A stretch of DNA of 18,524 bases from positions 1-18,524 of the forward strand of contig JAEYDD010000059.1 in assembly GCA_023404095.1 (NCBI GenBank). The letters are read 5' to 3'. This DNA is from Pseudomonadota bacterium. GTDB lineage: Bacteria; Pseudomonadota; Alphaproteobacteria; Rhizobiales; Rhizobiaceae. The translations under genes were made by a program, and so were the position numbers. Of the stretch, positions 1 through 8,309 are shown piece after piece. The notes below the pieces were generated by a model. The model worked only from the letters and a program-made list of their open reading frames with translations. It made no database searches and had not been told where the DNA came from. Position 1 is the stretch's first letter, and each line of letters starts with the position of its first letter.

Positions 1-68
1 TAGCCTCGCTCCGTGATCTGACGCACGGCGTCGCGATTAAAATCTTCGCTGAAATTCGATTTGCTCAT
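1..68 (-). CDS. IS3-family transposase OrfA, N-terminal part (partial)
   Basis: The minus strand from the ATG at 68 reads MSKSNFSEDFNRDAVRQITE and then RG, running off the left edge. This is the classic opening of the IS3-family OrfA helix-turn-helix protein, which binds the element ends and is joined to OrfB by programmed frameshifting in intact elements. A GGCAGGAAG stretch just upstream of the ATG can serve as ribosome binding site. Only about 22 residues are visible, so whether the element is intact cannot be judged. Confidence 0.75.
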   Translation of the reverse strand, partial: MSKSNFSEDFNRDAVRQITERG

Positions 69-127
69 GATGCTCTTCCTGCCTCAAAATTAGGAAAGAA
101 GGCGTCTACAAATCTAGGGGCTATTCA
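1..127 (-). mobile_element. End of an IS3-type insertion sequence, cut by window edge
   Basis: The minus-strand transposase start at 68 is preceded by about 55 bases of non-coding sequence that resembles the terminal region of IS3-family elements. That stretch contains a CCCCTAGATTTG-type tip near 109-121. I cannot see the other end of the element or a target duplication, so the outer boundary near 120-127 is a guess from the sequence character. The element extends left of the window. Confidence 0.5.
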
Positions 128-277
128 TAGCTTTCGCAGCAGATTACCACGAAGGCGCACTCGATCTTCTAGGGCGTGCCCCGCATTGCAGCCTCGTGAC
201 GCCACGGCGTCCATAGCATTCGCAGGCTCAGACATCTCATCGAAAGCACTTAACAAGTGATTTCGGTGGCAGGCATT

Positions 278-302
278 GGAACTTTGGCGAGATATTCTGG
301 TT
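278..302 (+). promoter_or_regulatory. EcfG-type (general stress sigma) promoter of the glycan operon
   Basis: GGAAC at 278-282 is followed after exactly 17 bases by GTT at 300-302, then C. This matches the layout of alphaproteobacterial EcfG/SigT/RpoE2 promoters (GGAAC, 16-17 bases, then GTT with a variable preceding base). The -10 lies 35 bases before the ATG at 337. The same arrangement recurs at 8258, 9368 (minus strand) and 9420. The stretch 128-277 before it holds no gene that I recognise. Confidence 0.75.
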
Positions 303-336
303 CGGCCACATCTTGTCGCAAAGGTGTTGGATCGAC

Positions 337-2673
337 ATGTTGAATTCTCTGTTACAGTCGCCTGAATCCTGCTCTTCCCACCAAACTCCAATCATTTGCT
401 TTTCCCATCTTCGATGGGATTTCGTGCTGCAGCGACCACAGCATCTGATGCAAAGGTTTTCTCACTCGCGACAGGTTTTCTTCTTCGAAGAATTTATTCC
501 GACGGATCACCACTTGGCCTATCTGGAAATCCACCCATTCGCGGGAACGAGCGTCAAGGCTATCCGGCCGCGAATACCACATGGGTGGAGCCCGGCCGAA
601 CGGGAAAGGGCGCTCAGCGAGCTTCTTGATGAGCTAATCATGCTTCACGGCAGACTACGCCCGATTCTGTGGTTCTACACACCTATGATGTTCGCGTTCG
701 CGCGCGATGTCGATGCCGCGGCGGTGATCTACGACTGTATGGACGAGCTGGCGAATTTCAGGTTCGCTCCAGCCAAGCTCAAGGAAACGGAAGAGGCGCT
801 GATCGCGCGTGCTGATGTTGTATTCACCGGCGGCGTTAGTCTCTACGAGGCGAAAAAGCACCGGCACGACAACATCCATGCCGTCCCGTCAAGCGTCGAC
901 GCGCATCATTTCCGTAAAGCCCGTGAAGTTCAGGCAGACCCGGCCGATCAGGCCGCGATAGCGCGGCCCCGGCTCGGCTATTATGGCGTGATCGACGAAC
1001 GGCTCGATATGGACTTGATCCGCGAGACGGCAGCAGCGCGCGCGGATCATTCGTTTGTGTTCCTCGGCCCGGTGGTCAAAATTTCTCCCACAGATCTGCC
1101 GCAGGCTGCCAATATTCACTATCTCGGACAGAAGGCATATGAGGATCTTCCAGCCTACCTGTCGGGCTGGCAGGCCGCGATAATGCCCTTTGCGCTGAAC
1201 GAGGCAACCCGCTTTATCAGCCCCACTAAAACACCCGAGTATCTTGCAGCCGGGCGGCCGGTGGTCAGCACCAGCATCGCAGATGTAAAGCGCAGCTACG
1301 GCGGCCTCGCCGGCGTGTTCCTAGCCGACGGCGCTCGAGAGTTTGCCCGAGCCTGCGACAGCGCGCTGGCGCTTTCGCTTTCAGGCGATGCTTGGAAGGC
1401 GGAGGTGGACGAGAAGTTATCTCGCTCATCTTGGGATGCCACTTTCAGCTCCATGTCGCAGCTGGTGGAGCAGGCGGTTATGGCGAGATCTAATCCGCCC
1501 GCCCTTTCGAAGGACGGATTCTTCTCGTTGCACCGTCGCCCGCTTCGACGGGCCTACGACTATCTGATCGTCGGCGCTGGCTTTGCCGGATCGGTGATGG
1601 CGGAACGCCTTGCTTCGGACGGCCGCTCGGTTCTCGTTTGCGATCGACGGCCGCATATCGCCGGAAATGCCTACGATCATCGCGATAACGCCGGCATCCT
1701 CGTGCACAAGTACGGACCCCATATCTTTCACACCAACAGCGAGGACGTGTTCGCCTATCTTTCCCGTTTCACCGCCTGGAGAGACTATGAGCACCGGGTG
1801 CTGGCGCAAGTCGGAGATCTGAGACTTCCCATTCCGATTAACCGGACCACGCTCAATGGGCTCTTTGGTCTTGATCTCGCAGACGAGACAGCGGCCGCGC
1901 GGTTTCTGGCGAGCCGTGCCGAACCTTGCGACCCGATCCGCACTTCCCGCGACGTGGTCTTGTCGCAGGTGGGCGGAGAACTTTACCGGACCTTCTTCCA
2001 GGGCTACACTCGCAAGCAATGGGGTCTCGATCCGTCCGAACTTGACCGCTCAGTCACTGCGAGGGTTCCGACTCGCACCAGCGATGATGACCGCTATTTC
2101 CTCGACACGTTCCAAGCGATGCCCCGCGACGGCTACACGCAGATGTTCGAGCGCATGCTCGACCATGAAAACATAACAGTGATGCTCGAAACCGACTACG
2201 CCGACTTGGGACGTGAGGGCTTAGCGGAACATACAATCTTCACCGGCCCAATCGACGAATATTACAAATTCCGCTTCGGGCGCCTGCCCTATCGAAGCCT
2301 CGAATTTCAGCACGAAACGCATGACATGCGACGACTATTGCCCGTTGGGGTGGTCAATTATCCATCGCAGGACGTGCCCTATACGCGTGTCACTGAGTAC
2401 AAGCACCTGACTGGTCAGTTGCACCCGAAAACGAGCATCAGCTACGAATTTGCCTGCGCCGAGGGCGACCCGTATTATCCAATCCCTACACCCGAGAACC
2501 AGGCGCTTTATCGGCAATACGAAGCTCTGGCTCGGTCGCAAGACGACGTCACATTCGTCGGCAGGCTAGCTACCTATAAGTACTACAACATGGATCAGGT
2601 TGTTGGACAGGCCCTTGCGACCCATCGGCGTCTGCAGAAGCGGCTAGGGACTGGCGTTACGGTCGATGCGTAG
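337..2673 (+). CDS. Fusion: glycosyltransferase + UDP-galactopyranose mutase
   Basis: Two enzymes lie in one chain of 778 residues. Residues 1 to about 395 form a GT-B glycosyltransferase. It opens with an FSHLRWDFVLQRPQHL segment typical of the family, and a TKTPEYLAAGRPVV segment takes the place of the usual donor-binding Glu motif. Residues from about 405 to the end are a UDP-galactopyranose mutase (Glf). They show the FAD-binding IVGAGFAGS glycine loop, GPHIFHT, RKQWG and a C-terminal GRLATYKYYNMD segment. Glf interconverts UDP-galactopyranose and UDP-galactofuranose using reduced FAD. Free-standing Glf is about 370 residues, so the domain is complete. I chose ATG 337 over the in-frame TTG at 313 because an AAGGTG lies about 10 bases upstream. 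The stop overlaps the next start by 8 bases. Inference: the chain makes and possibly transfers a galactofuranose-type sugar in the cytoplasm. Confidence 0.9.
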   Translation: MLNSLLQSPESCSSHQTPIICFSHLRWDFVLQRPQHLMQRFSHSRQVFFFEEFIPTDHHLAYLEIHPFAGTSVKAIRPRIPHGWSPAERERALSELLDELIMLHGRLRPILWFYTPMMFAFARDVDAAAVIYDCMDELANFRFAPAKLKETEEALIARADVVFTGGVSLYEAKKHRHDNIHAVPSSVDAHHFRKAREVQADPADQAAIARPRLGYYGVIDERLDMDLIRETAAARADHSFVFLGPVVKISPTDLPQAANIHYLGQKAYEDLPAYLSGWQAAIMPFALNEATRFISPTKTPEYLAAGRPVVSTSIADVKRSYGGLAGVFLADGAREFARACDSALALSLSGDAWKAEVDEKLSRSSWDATFSSMSQLVEQAVMARSNPPALSKDGFFSLHRRPLRRAYDYLIVGAGFAGSVMAERLASDGRSVLVCDRRPHIAGNAYDHRDNAGILVHKYGPHIFHTNSEDVFAYLSRFTAWRDYEHRVLAQVGDLRLPIPINRTTLNGLFGLDLADETAAARFLASRAEPCDPIRTSRDVVLSQVGGELYRTFFQGYTRKQWGLDPSELDRSVTARVPTRTSDDDRYFLDTFQAMPRDGYTQMFERMLDHENITVMLETDYADLGREGLAEHTIFTGPIDEYYKFRFGRLPYRSLEFQHETHDMRRLLPVGVVNYPSQDVPYTRVTEYKHLTGQLHPKTSISYEFACAEGDPYYPIPTPENQALYRQYEALARSQDDVTFVGRLATYKYYNMDQVVGQALATHRRLQKRLGTGVTVDA

Positions 2674-5600
2674 CGGGACTAGAAAAGCACAAATTGTCCT
2701 GGCCACGGACAGTCGCCACCCATCCGGGATGGGTGAGCACATGCTTGCGCTTGCGCGCGGATGCGCCTCAGATTGGGACGTGGCGATTGCTCTGGTCGGG
2801 GAGGATCATAACGGTCTCCTGCCGCGCGCCGCACGTTTTGGCATTACTATACGGCTCGCCCGTGACGGAAGGGATTTCGCCGACTGGCTCTCTCGAACCG
2901 ACAGCGATCTACTGCATGTCCATGCGGGAATAGGTTGGGAGGGGCTTGAGCTCACCGCGATCGGCGCGGCGCAAGGCATTCCGGTTATCCGCACCGAACA
3001 CCTGCCCTATCTCCTCACAGAAAACTGGCAACAGGAGAATTACCGTCTCCAGGTGCGCAACGTTTCCCACCATATCGTCGTTTCGGACGCCTCGCGGCAA
3101 AGTTACAGCTCCCACATAGCAGCGGATCGGCTCTCTGTGATCTGTAATGGGATCTTTCCATGTGAGTCGACCGGAGCATCGATGGAGCTCAAACAAGCCC
3201 TGGCCCTCGACAATGCGACTGTGCTGTTGACAGTCGCGCGACTGACCGCACAAAAGGATCACGCGACCCTGATGCGCGCACTACCGCATGTTTTAACGCG
3301 ACATCCATCCACCGTGCTGCTGCTGGCAGGATCGGGCGAGGAACGGGAGTCCCTAACGGCCCTAGCGGGTGACTTAGGCCTTGCCGCTCATGTTCAGTTT
3401 CTTGGCCAGCGCGCAGATATCGCGGAGCTTTTTGAAGTGAGCGATCTCTTCGTCCTGCCTTCGTTATTCGAGGGATTGCCGTTGGTTGTGCTGGAAGCAA
3501 TGTCGCTTGGTATACCTGTTGTCGCAACGCGTATCGGTGGCACCGCTGAGGCGCTGGGCGATGATCATCCATTCTTTGCAGCACCGGGCGACGCTCAATC
3601 GCTCGCCGATACCATTCTGCTGGCGCTCGCAGATCCGATCCGGCTGGCTGTCGTCGGCTCAGCCTCCCGCGAACGCTTTGCACAGCACTTTTCTGCGGAC
3701 CGCATGGCGGCCGAGACAAGCGCAATCTACCGCCGCTACGTCGTGGGAAAAACATGTATAGCGCAAAAGGATGTTTCAATGCAGAAGACACGTCTGGCCT
3801 TCATTGGCGTTGGCGGCATCGCACACCGACACCTCGACATCATTGCCGGTTTCGGCGACGTCGAACTGGTCGGCTTCACGGATCCTGACCTCCAGAGGGC
3901 GGATGCGGCGGCAATGCGCTTCGGGGCGAAAGCCTTCGCCCATCACCGGGAGATGCTGGACGCGGTCCGAGCAGATGCCGTCTATGTCTGCGTACCCCCA
4001 TTCGCCCATGGCGACCCGGAACGCGACCTCGTTGAGCGCGATATTCCGTTTTTCGTCGAAAAGCCGGTGGCGCTCGATCTTGCGACGGCAGAAGAGATTT
4101 CGGCAGCCATCACAGCCCGCGGGCTGATCACTGGCGTGGGCTATCACTGGCGGTATCTGGACATTGTCGACGAGGCGCGGGGGCATTTGGTCCACAATCC
4201 CGCCCAGCTCCTTTCTGGTTACTGGTTAGACTCCACTCCGTCCCCACAATGGTGGTGGAAGGAAGACAAGTCAGGCGGGCAGATGGTGGAGCAGACAACA
4301 CATCTTCTCGATCTCCTACGATTTCTGGTGGGCGAAGTCACCGAAGTCTATGGGCGTGCCGGTCATTGCGACCGGCCAGACTTTCCCGGTCTCGACGTAC
4401 CAACGGTGACCACTGCCAGTTTGACCTTCGAAACTGGCGCCGTCGCCAACATCGCCTCTACCTGCCTGCTTGGATGGAACCATCGCGTCGGCCTTCACAT
4501 CTTCGCCGACCGGCTGGCGATCGAACTGACCGATCGCGAGATTATGGTGGATGTCGGGTGCGGGCGGCCCGTCCGCGGCGCCGATGGCGACCCGGTCTGG
4601 CGCGAGGATCGCGATTTCATCGATGCGGTGCGCGGCGGTGAAAACCACATCCGCTGCCCCTATGCTGAGGCTCTGGCGACGCATCGGCTTGCACTCGCCG
4701 TGATGTCTTCCGCGAAATCTGGCTTGGCCGTCAGGCTCGATCCGCCGCGGACGCGCCGGCCGAACCCGGCTCCGCTGCAAGTCCAGACCCGGCCGGATGC
4801 GCGGCCGCCCGGGCTACCGCCCGGACACCGCAAGATCCGCTCGCTCGGCGTCGAGGCGCCGGGCCGCTCGTATTTCTTCGAGTACGAGGAAGGGCCGCTG
4901 GGCGACGGGCAGGTCCGTCTGGACACACTCTATACCGGACTTTCGGCCGGTACCGAACTGACCTTTCTCAAGAAGACCAATCCCTATTTTCGCTCGCATT
5001 TCGACCGCGAGCGCGGCACCTTCATCGAAAACGAACCGGACCTGCATTATCCCGTGCCGTTTCTCGGCTACATGGAAGTGGCGCGCGTATCGGAATCGTG
5101 TGCGCACGGTTTCTCGCAAGGCGACGTGTTCGCCACCACCTACGCCCATAAGTCGGGGCATACCGCCAACCCGTTCCATGACCTGCTGGTGCCGATGCCG
5201 AAGGACATGAATTCGATACTCGGCGTGCTTGTCGCGCAAATGGGTCCGATCTGCGCCAACGGCATACTGCATGCCGACGCCGAGGCTTTCGGCGCTCAAG
5301 TGCCCTTCCTCGGCGCAGGCGTAAAGGACCGTCCCGTCATCGTCATCGGTGGCGGTACGGTGGGCCTGATGACGGCGTTGTTTGCGCGGGCGCTCGGTGC
5401 CTCCGACGTGGTCGTGACCGACCCTTCCGAGTTCCGCCGCGGCAAGGCGGAGGCGATGGGGCTGATGGCGATGACGGAGGATCAGGCATGGCAGCATGCC
5501 AAGGCTCGCTGGCATGACGGCACGATGGGCCGCGGCGCGGACCTGGTGTTTCAGACCCGGGCGCAGTCAGCAAGCCTGCATACCGCGCTCAAGGCCCTGC

Positions 5601-5917
5601 GGCCGCAGGGCACGGTCATCGACCTCGCCTTTTATCAAGGGGGTGCCGAGACCCTGCGGCTGGGCGAAGAATTCCACCACAACGGTCTCAATATCCGCTG
5701 TGCACAGATCAATCGTGTACCTCGTGGACTAGTGCCGCTGTGGAACCGCAAACGACTGGCGCTGGCGACCGTCGACCTGCTCAAAATCGAAGGCGTCGCG
5801 ATCCGCGAGCACATGATCACCCATGTCATTCCGATGGACGATGCGCCGAGCTTCCTAACCGACCTCCTCGAAAACCGGCCGGACTTCCTGCAGGTGGTCT
5901 TTCAGGTGGGCCAATGA
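2666..5917 (+). CDS. Tri-domain fusion: GT4 glycosyltransferase + Gfo/Idh/MocA oxidoreductase + MDR dehydrogenase
   Basis: One open frame of 1083 residues holds three enzyme domains. Residues 1 to about 365 are a GT4-type retaining glycosyltransferase, with GMGEHM near the start and the E-x7-E motif (FEGLPLVVLE) at Glu269/Glu277. Residues 372 to about 690 are a Gfo/Idh/MocA NAD(P)-dependent sugar oxidoreductase, with the dinucleotide loop FIGVGGIAHRH and the catalytic EKP at 465-467. A Pro/Arg-rich linker follows at about 690-718. Residues from about 720 to the end are a medium-chain dehydrogenase with the NAD loop VIGGGTVGLM. This last domain lacks the usual CGSD and GHE zinc ligands: TGLSAGTE and FLGYME stand in their places. 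Gfo/Idh plus MDR pairs are known as bi-domain oxidoreductases in polysaccharide clusters, but a GT on the same chain is odd. Start and stop overlap both neighbours. Substrates are unknown. Confidence 0.88.
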   Translation: MRSGTRKAQIVLATDSRHPSGMGEHMLALARGCASDWDVAIALVGEDHNGLLPRAARFGITIRLARDGRDFADWLSRTDSDLLHVHAGIGWEGLELTAIGAAQGIPVIRTEHLPYLLTENWQQENYRLQVRNVSHHIVVSDASRQSYSSHIAADRLSVICNGIFPCESTGASMELKQALALDNATVLLTVARLTAQKDHATLMRALPHVLTRHPSTVLLLAGSGEERESLTALAGDLGLAAHVQFLGQRADIAELFEVSDLFVLPSLFEGLPLVVLEAMSLGIPVVATRIGGTAEALGDDHPFFAAPGDAQSLADTILLALADPIRLAVVGSASRERFAQHFSADRMAAETSAIYRRYVVGKTCIAQKDVSMQKTRLAFIGVGGIAHRHLDIIAGFGDVELVGFTDPDLQRADAAAMRFGAKAFAHHREMLDAVRADAVYVCVPPFAHGDPERDLVERDIPFFVEKPVALDLATAEEISAAITARGLITGVGYHWRYLDIVDEARGHLVHNPAQLLSGYWLDSTPSPQWWWKEDKSGGQMVEQTTHLLDLLRFLVGEVTEVYGRAGHCDRPDFPGLDVPTVTTASLTFETGAVANIASTCLLGWNHRVGLHIFADRLAIELTDREIMVDVGCGRPVRGADGDPVWREDRDFIDAVRGGENHIRCPYAEALATHRLALAVMSSAKSGLAVRLDPPRTRRPNPAPLQVQTRPDARPPGLPPGHRKIRSLGVEAPGRSYFFEYEEGPLGDGQVRLDTLYTGLSAGTELTFLKKTNPYFRSHFDRERGTFIENEPDLHYPVPFLGYMEVARVSESCAHGFSQGDVFATTYAHKSGHTANPFHDLLVPMPKDMNSILGVLVAQMGPICANGILHADAEAFGAQVPFLGAGVKDRPVIVIGGGTVGLMTALFARALGASDVVVTDPSEFRRGKAEAMGLMAMTEDQAWQHAKARWHDGTMGRGADLVFQTRAQSASLHTALKALRPQGTVIDLAFYQGGAETLRLGEEFHHNGLNIRCAQINRVPRGLVPLWNRKRLALATVDLLKIEGVAIREHMITHVIPMDDAPSFLTDLLENRPDFLQVVFQVGQ
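3765..3781 (+). promoter_or_regulatory. Internal ribosome binding site and ATG at a domain boundary
   Basis: AAAAGGA at 3765-3771 stands 7 bases before an in-frame ATG at 3779-3781. That ATG is exactly where the Gfo/Idh/MocA domain begins (Met-Gln-Lys-Thr-Arg, residue 372 of the fusion). This is the layout expected if the oxidoreductase was once, or still is, translated from its own start. Separate synthesis is inferred, not shown. Confidence 0.55.
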
Positions 5918-8202
5918 CGGAGGAAACCGCGCCGATTCACATCCTGTTTGTGTTTGCCTGGCTGGTGGTCGGCGGCGAGGAAACGGAAGTGCGGTTGCTT
6001 GCCGGAAACCTCGATCCGCGACGCTTCCGCATCGACGTCGTCGCCTGCTTCCGCAAGCCCGGCATGCCGGAGCAGACGCACGAACAACTCGCCGCGCTCG
6101 GCGTCGATGTCGATACCACGCCCTATCAAATGTCGTTTGAGGATACCGTCGTCTATCTAGCCGGCAAGATCTCAGGTTACGACATTGTGGTGTCCTGCCA
6201 GAACGTGGCTGACATTTATCCGGCGCTCGAGCGCCTGCACCTGCGCCCTCCCCTGATCGAACACGGCGGCCTGGTCTCGGAGGCGTTGGCGGGACCGAAA
6301 CACTTGACCAGCCGGTATGTCGCTGTCTGTCGTTCGATCCGGGACGCCGCGGCATCCCACATGCCGGCGCGCGAGCATCACGCGGTCGAGATCCCGTCTA
6401 TGGTCGATCTGGCGACCTTCGATCCGTCCCGGCGCGAAGCCACCCGGCGCGCACTTGGCATCACGGGCGACCAGACGTTGATCGGCTGGGCAGGTCGACT
6501 CGACCCCAAGAAGAATGTCGAGGACTTCATCGAGGCGGCAGCACTCGTTGCCGCGCGCGAGACGGAAGCCCGTTTCGTGATCGTCGGCGGGCCGGATGCA
6601 TTCATGCCAGATTACGCCGACCGCCTCACGGCGCTAGCACATCAGCGCGGACTTGCAACGAAGTTACAGTTTCTCGGAGACCGGAAGGATGTTCCGACCT
6701 TACTGTCGGCGTTTGACATCTTCGTCTGGCTGTCGCGAGGCGAAGGCATGCCGCATGTGATCGCCGAGGCCGGCGCTGCCTCTCTCCCGGTGATCGCAAC
6801 GCCCGACAATGGCGCGCTGCAACAGATTGAAGCGGGAACATCGGGGCTGTTCGTTCCCTATGGCGACCTGCAGGCTGTGGCGCAAAATATCGTCCGGCTG
6901 ATCAATGACCCGGCGCTCCGCCGCTCGCTTGGGGATGCGCTGCGGCGCGCTGTCGAGGCGCGCTACACCGTGGAAGCGGTGATCCCTCAGTGGGAAAGGC
7001 TGTTTTCCGACGCGATTTCAGAAAGACAGACTTCCGGACCGACCGGCCTGTTCCAATCCTTCCTTCAGGGCGGCTTCGAGTGCTCGACCCACCGGCTTCG
7101 CCCCCGCGAGGGAGCCGAGATCGGCCGCCGCCTAGATATCATCGCGGCCGTAGGCCACGACAGCCATGCCGCCCAGGATTATCGTCAACTGGCGGAATTC
7201 GGCATCCGCACCGTTCGCGATGGCTTCCGCTGGCACCTGATCGACCGGACTGGCCGTTACGACTGGTCGAGCATAAGGCCGATGCTACAGGCCGCGCATG
7301 CGACGAGTACGCAGGTCATCTGGGACCTTCTGCATTATGGCTGGCCCGACGATCTGGATATCTGGTCGCCAGGCTTCGCCGACCGTTTTGCGAGGTTTGC
7401 CGGCGAATGCGCCAAAATCGTTCGGGAAGAAAGCGACGCGGTGCCGTTCTACTGTCCCGTCAACGAGATTTCATTCTTCTCTTGGAGCGGTGGCGATGCG
7501 GGTTATCTGAATCCTTTCGCGAATGGCCGTGGGTTCGAACTAAAAGTGCAGTTGGCGCGTGCCGCGATCGCCGCCATGGAAGCCATCCTGGCCGTGGATA
7601 GCCGCGCCCGTTTCGTCCACTGCGATCCCGTCATCAACGTCATCGCCGACCCGTCCCGCCCCTGGGAACGCAGCGTCGCAGAAGGTCACCGACAAGCACA
7701 GTTCCAAGGATGGGACCTGATTTCGGGCCGCATCTGGCCGCAGATCGGCGGACAGATGCGCTATCTGGATATTGTCGGCGTCAATTACTACTTTAATAAC
7801 CAGTGGATTTACGGCGGTCCGCCTATCGACATCGGCCACCCACTCTACAAGCCGTTGGGCAGGATCCTGACGGAGACCTATGCACGCTACGGCAGGCCGA
7901 TGCTTATCGCCGAGACTGGTATCGAGGGTGATCGACGCGCAGCATGGTATGGTTATGTTTCCTCGCAAGCGCGCACGGCCATGCGTAATGGTGTCCCGTT
8001 AGAAGGGCTATGTCTTTATCCGATTATCAGTCACCCTGGATGGGACAATGACCGCATGTGTCACAATGGTTTGTTTTCGGCGGATATAACGTCATTGGGT
8101 AGAGCCATCGATCCAGGGCTTTCCTCCTCGATAACATCTAAAGAGCTTTTCGTTCCCGCGAAAGACAGCGTTTGGCGCAAAAATCTGCAATGGTGGCTTT
8201 AA
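5914..8202 (+). CDS. Fusion: GT4 glycosyltransferase + GH1-like (clan GH-A) glycoside hydrolase
   Basis: The chain is 762 residues. Residues 1 to about 370 are a GT4 glycosyltransferase, with AWLVVGGEETEVRLLAG at the N terminus and E-x7-E at Glu277/Glu285 (GEGMPHVIAE). Residues from about 380 to the end are a TIM-barrel glycosidase often annotated as beta-glucosidase or family 1 glycosylhydrolase. The likely acid/base is Glu518 in PVNEISF, and the likely nucleophile is Glu667 in IAETG near the C terminus. I see no signal peptide, so the protein probably acts in the cytoplasm, where a retaining glycosidase could trim or transglycosylate an intermediate. The start is the ATG of an ATGA overlap with the preceding gene. 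The same reading frame is open further upstream from 5740, but that stretch lies within the previous gene and shows no homology. Last gene of the operon. Confidence 0.87.
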   Translation: MTEETAPIHILFVFAWLVVGGEETEVRLLAGNLDPRRFRIDVVACFRKPGMPEQTHEQLAALGVDVDTTPYQMSFEDTVVYLAGKISGYDIVVSCQNVADIYPALERLHLRPPLIEHGGLVSEALAGPKHLTSRYVAVCRSIRDAAASHMPAREHHAVEIPSMVDLATFDPSRREATRRALGITGDQTLIGWAGRLDPKKNVEDFIEAAALVAARETEARFVIVGGPDAFMPDYADRLTALAHQRGLATKLQFLGDRKDVPTLLSAFDIFVWLSRGEGMPHVIAEAGAASLPVIATPDNGALQQIEAGTSGLFVPYGDLQAVAQNIVRLINDPALRRSLGDALRRAVEARYTVEAVIPQWERLFSDAISERQTSGPTGLFQSFLQGGFECSTHRLRPREGAEIGRRLDIIAAVGHDSHAAQDYRQLAEFGIRTVRDGFRWHLIDRTGRYDWSSIRPMLQAAHATSTQVIWDLLHYGWPDDLDIWSPGFADRFARFAGECAKIVREESDAVPFYCPVNEISFFSWSGGDAGYLNPFANGRGFELKVQLARAAIAAMEAILAVDSRARFVHCDPVINVIADPSRPWERSVAEGHRQAQFQGWDLISGRIWPQIGGQMRYLDIVGVNYYFNNQWIYGGPPIDIGHPLYKPLGRILTETYARYGRPMLIAETGIEGDRRAAWYGYVSSQARTAMRNGVPLEGLCLYPIISHPGWDNDRMCHNGLFSADITSLGRAIDPGLSSSITSKELFVPAKDSVWRKNLQWWL

Positions 8203-8257
8203 CTCCTTGGCGAACATGGACGGATTGGGCTGAAGTGGAGGGCCAGGTTGCGCCAGT

Positions 8258-8282
8258 GGAACGTTATCCTGAGTCGGAGGTT
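8258..8282 (+). promoter_or_regulatory. EcfG-type promoter of the sigma gene (autoregulation)
   Basis: GGAAC at 8258-8262, 17 bases, then GTTT at 8280-8283. The -10 lies 28 bases before the sigma-factor ATG. A sigma factor that recognises this motif would drive its own synthesis. A 10-base direct repeat (TGAAGTGGAG at 8231 and 8292) flanks the site. The second copy supplies the ribosome binding site, so the repeat may be accidental. Confidence 0.72.
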
Positions 8283-8309
8283 TCATCATCTTGAAGTGGA
8301 GACAAGGTA

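Noticed and set aside
125..391. Open frame of 88 codons on the minus strand at the left end
   Set aside because: It covers the operon promoter and start, has no recognisable motif, and is best explained as chance.
8133..8156. Minus-strand GGAAC with GTT after 16 bases, inside the GT-glycosidase gene
   Set aside because: Spacing is one base short of the four consistent sites, it is inside coding sequence, and it points antisense with no gene ahead.
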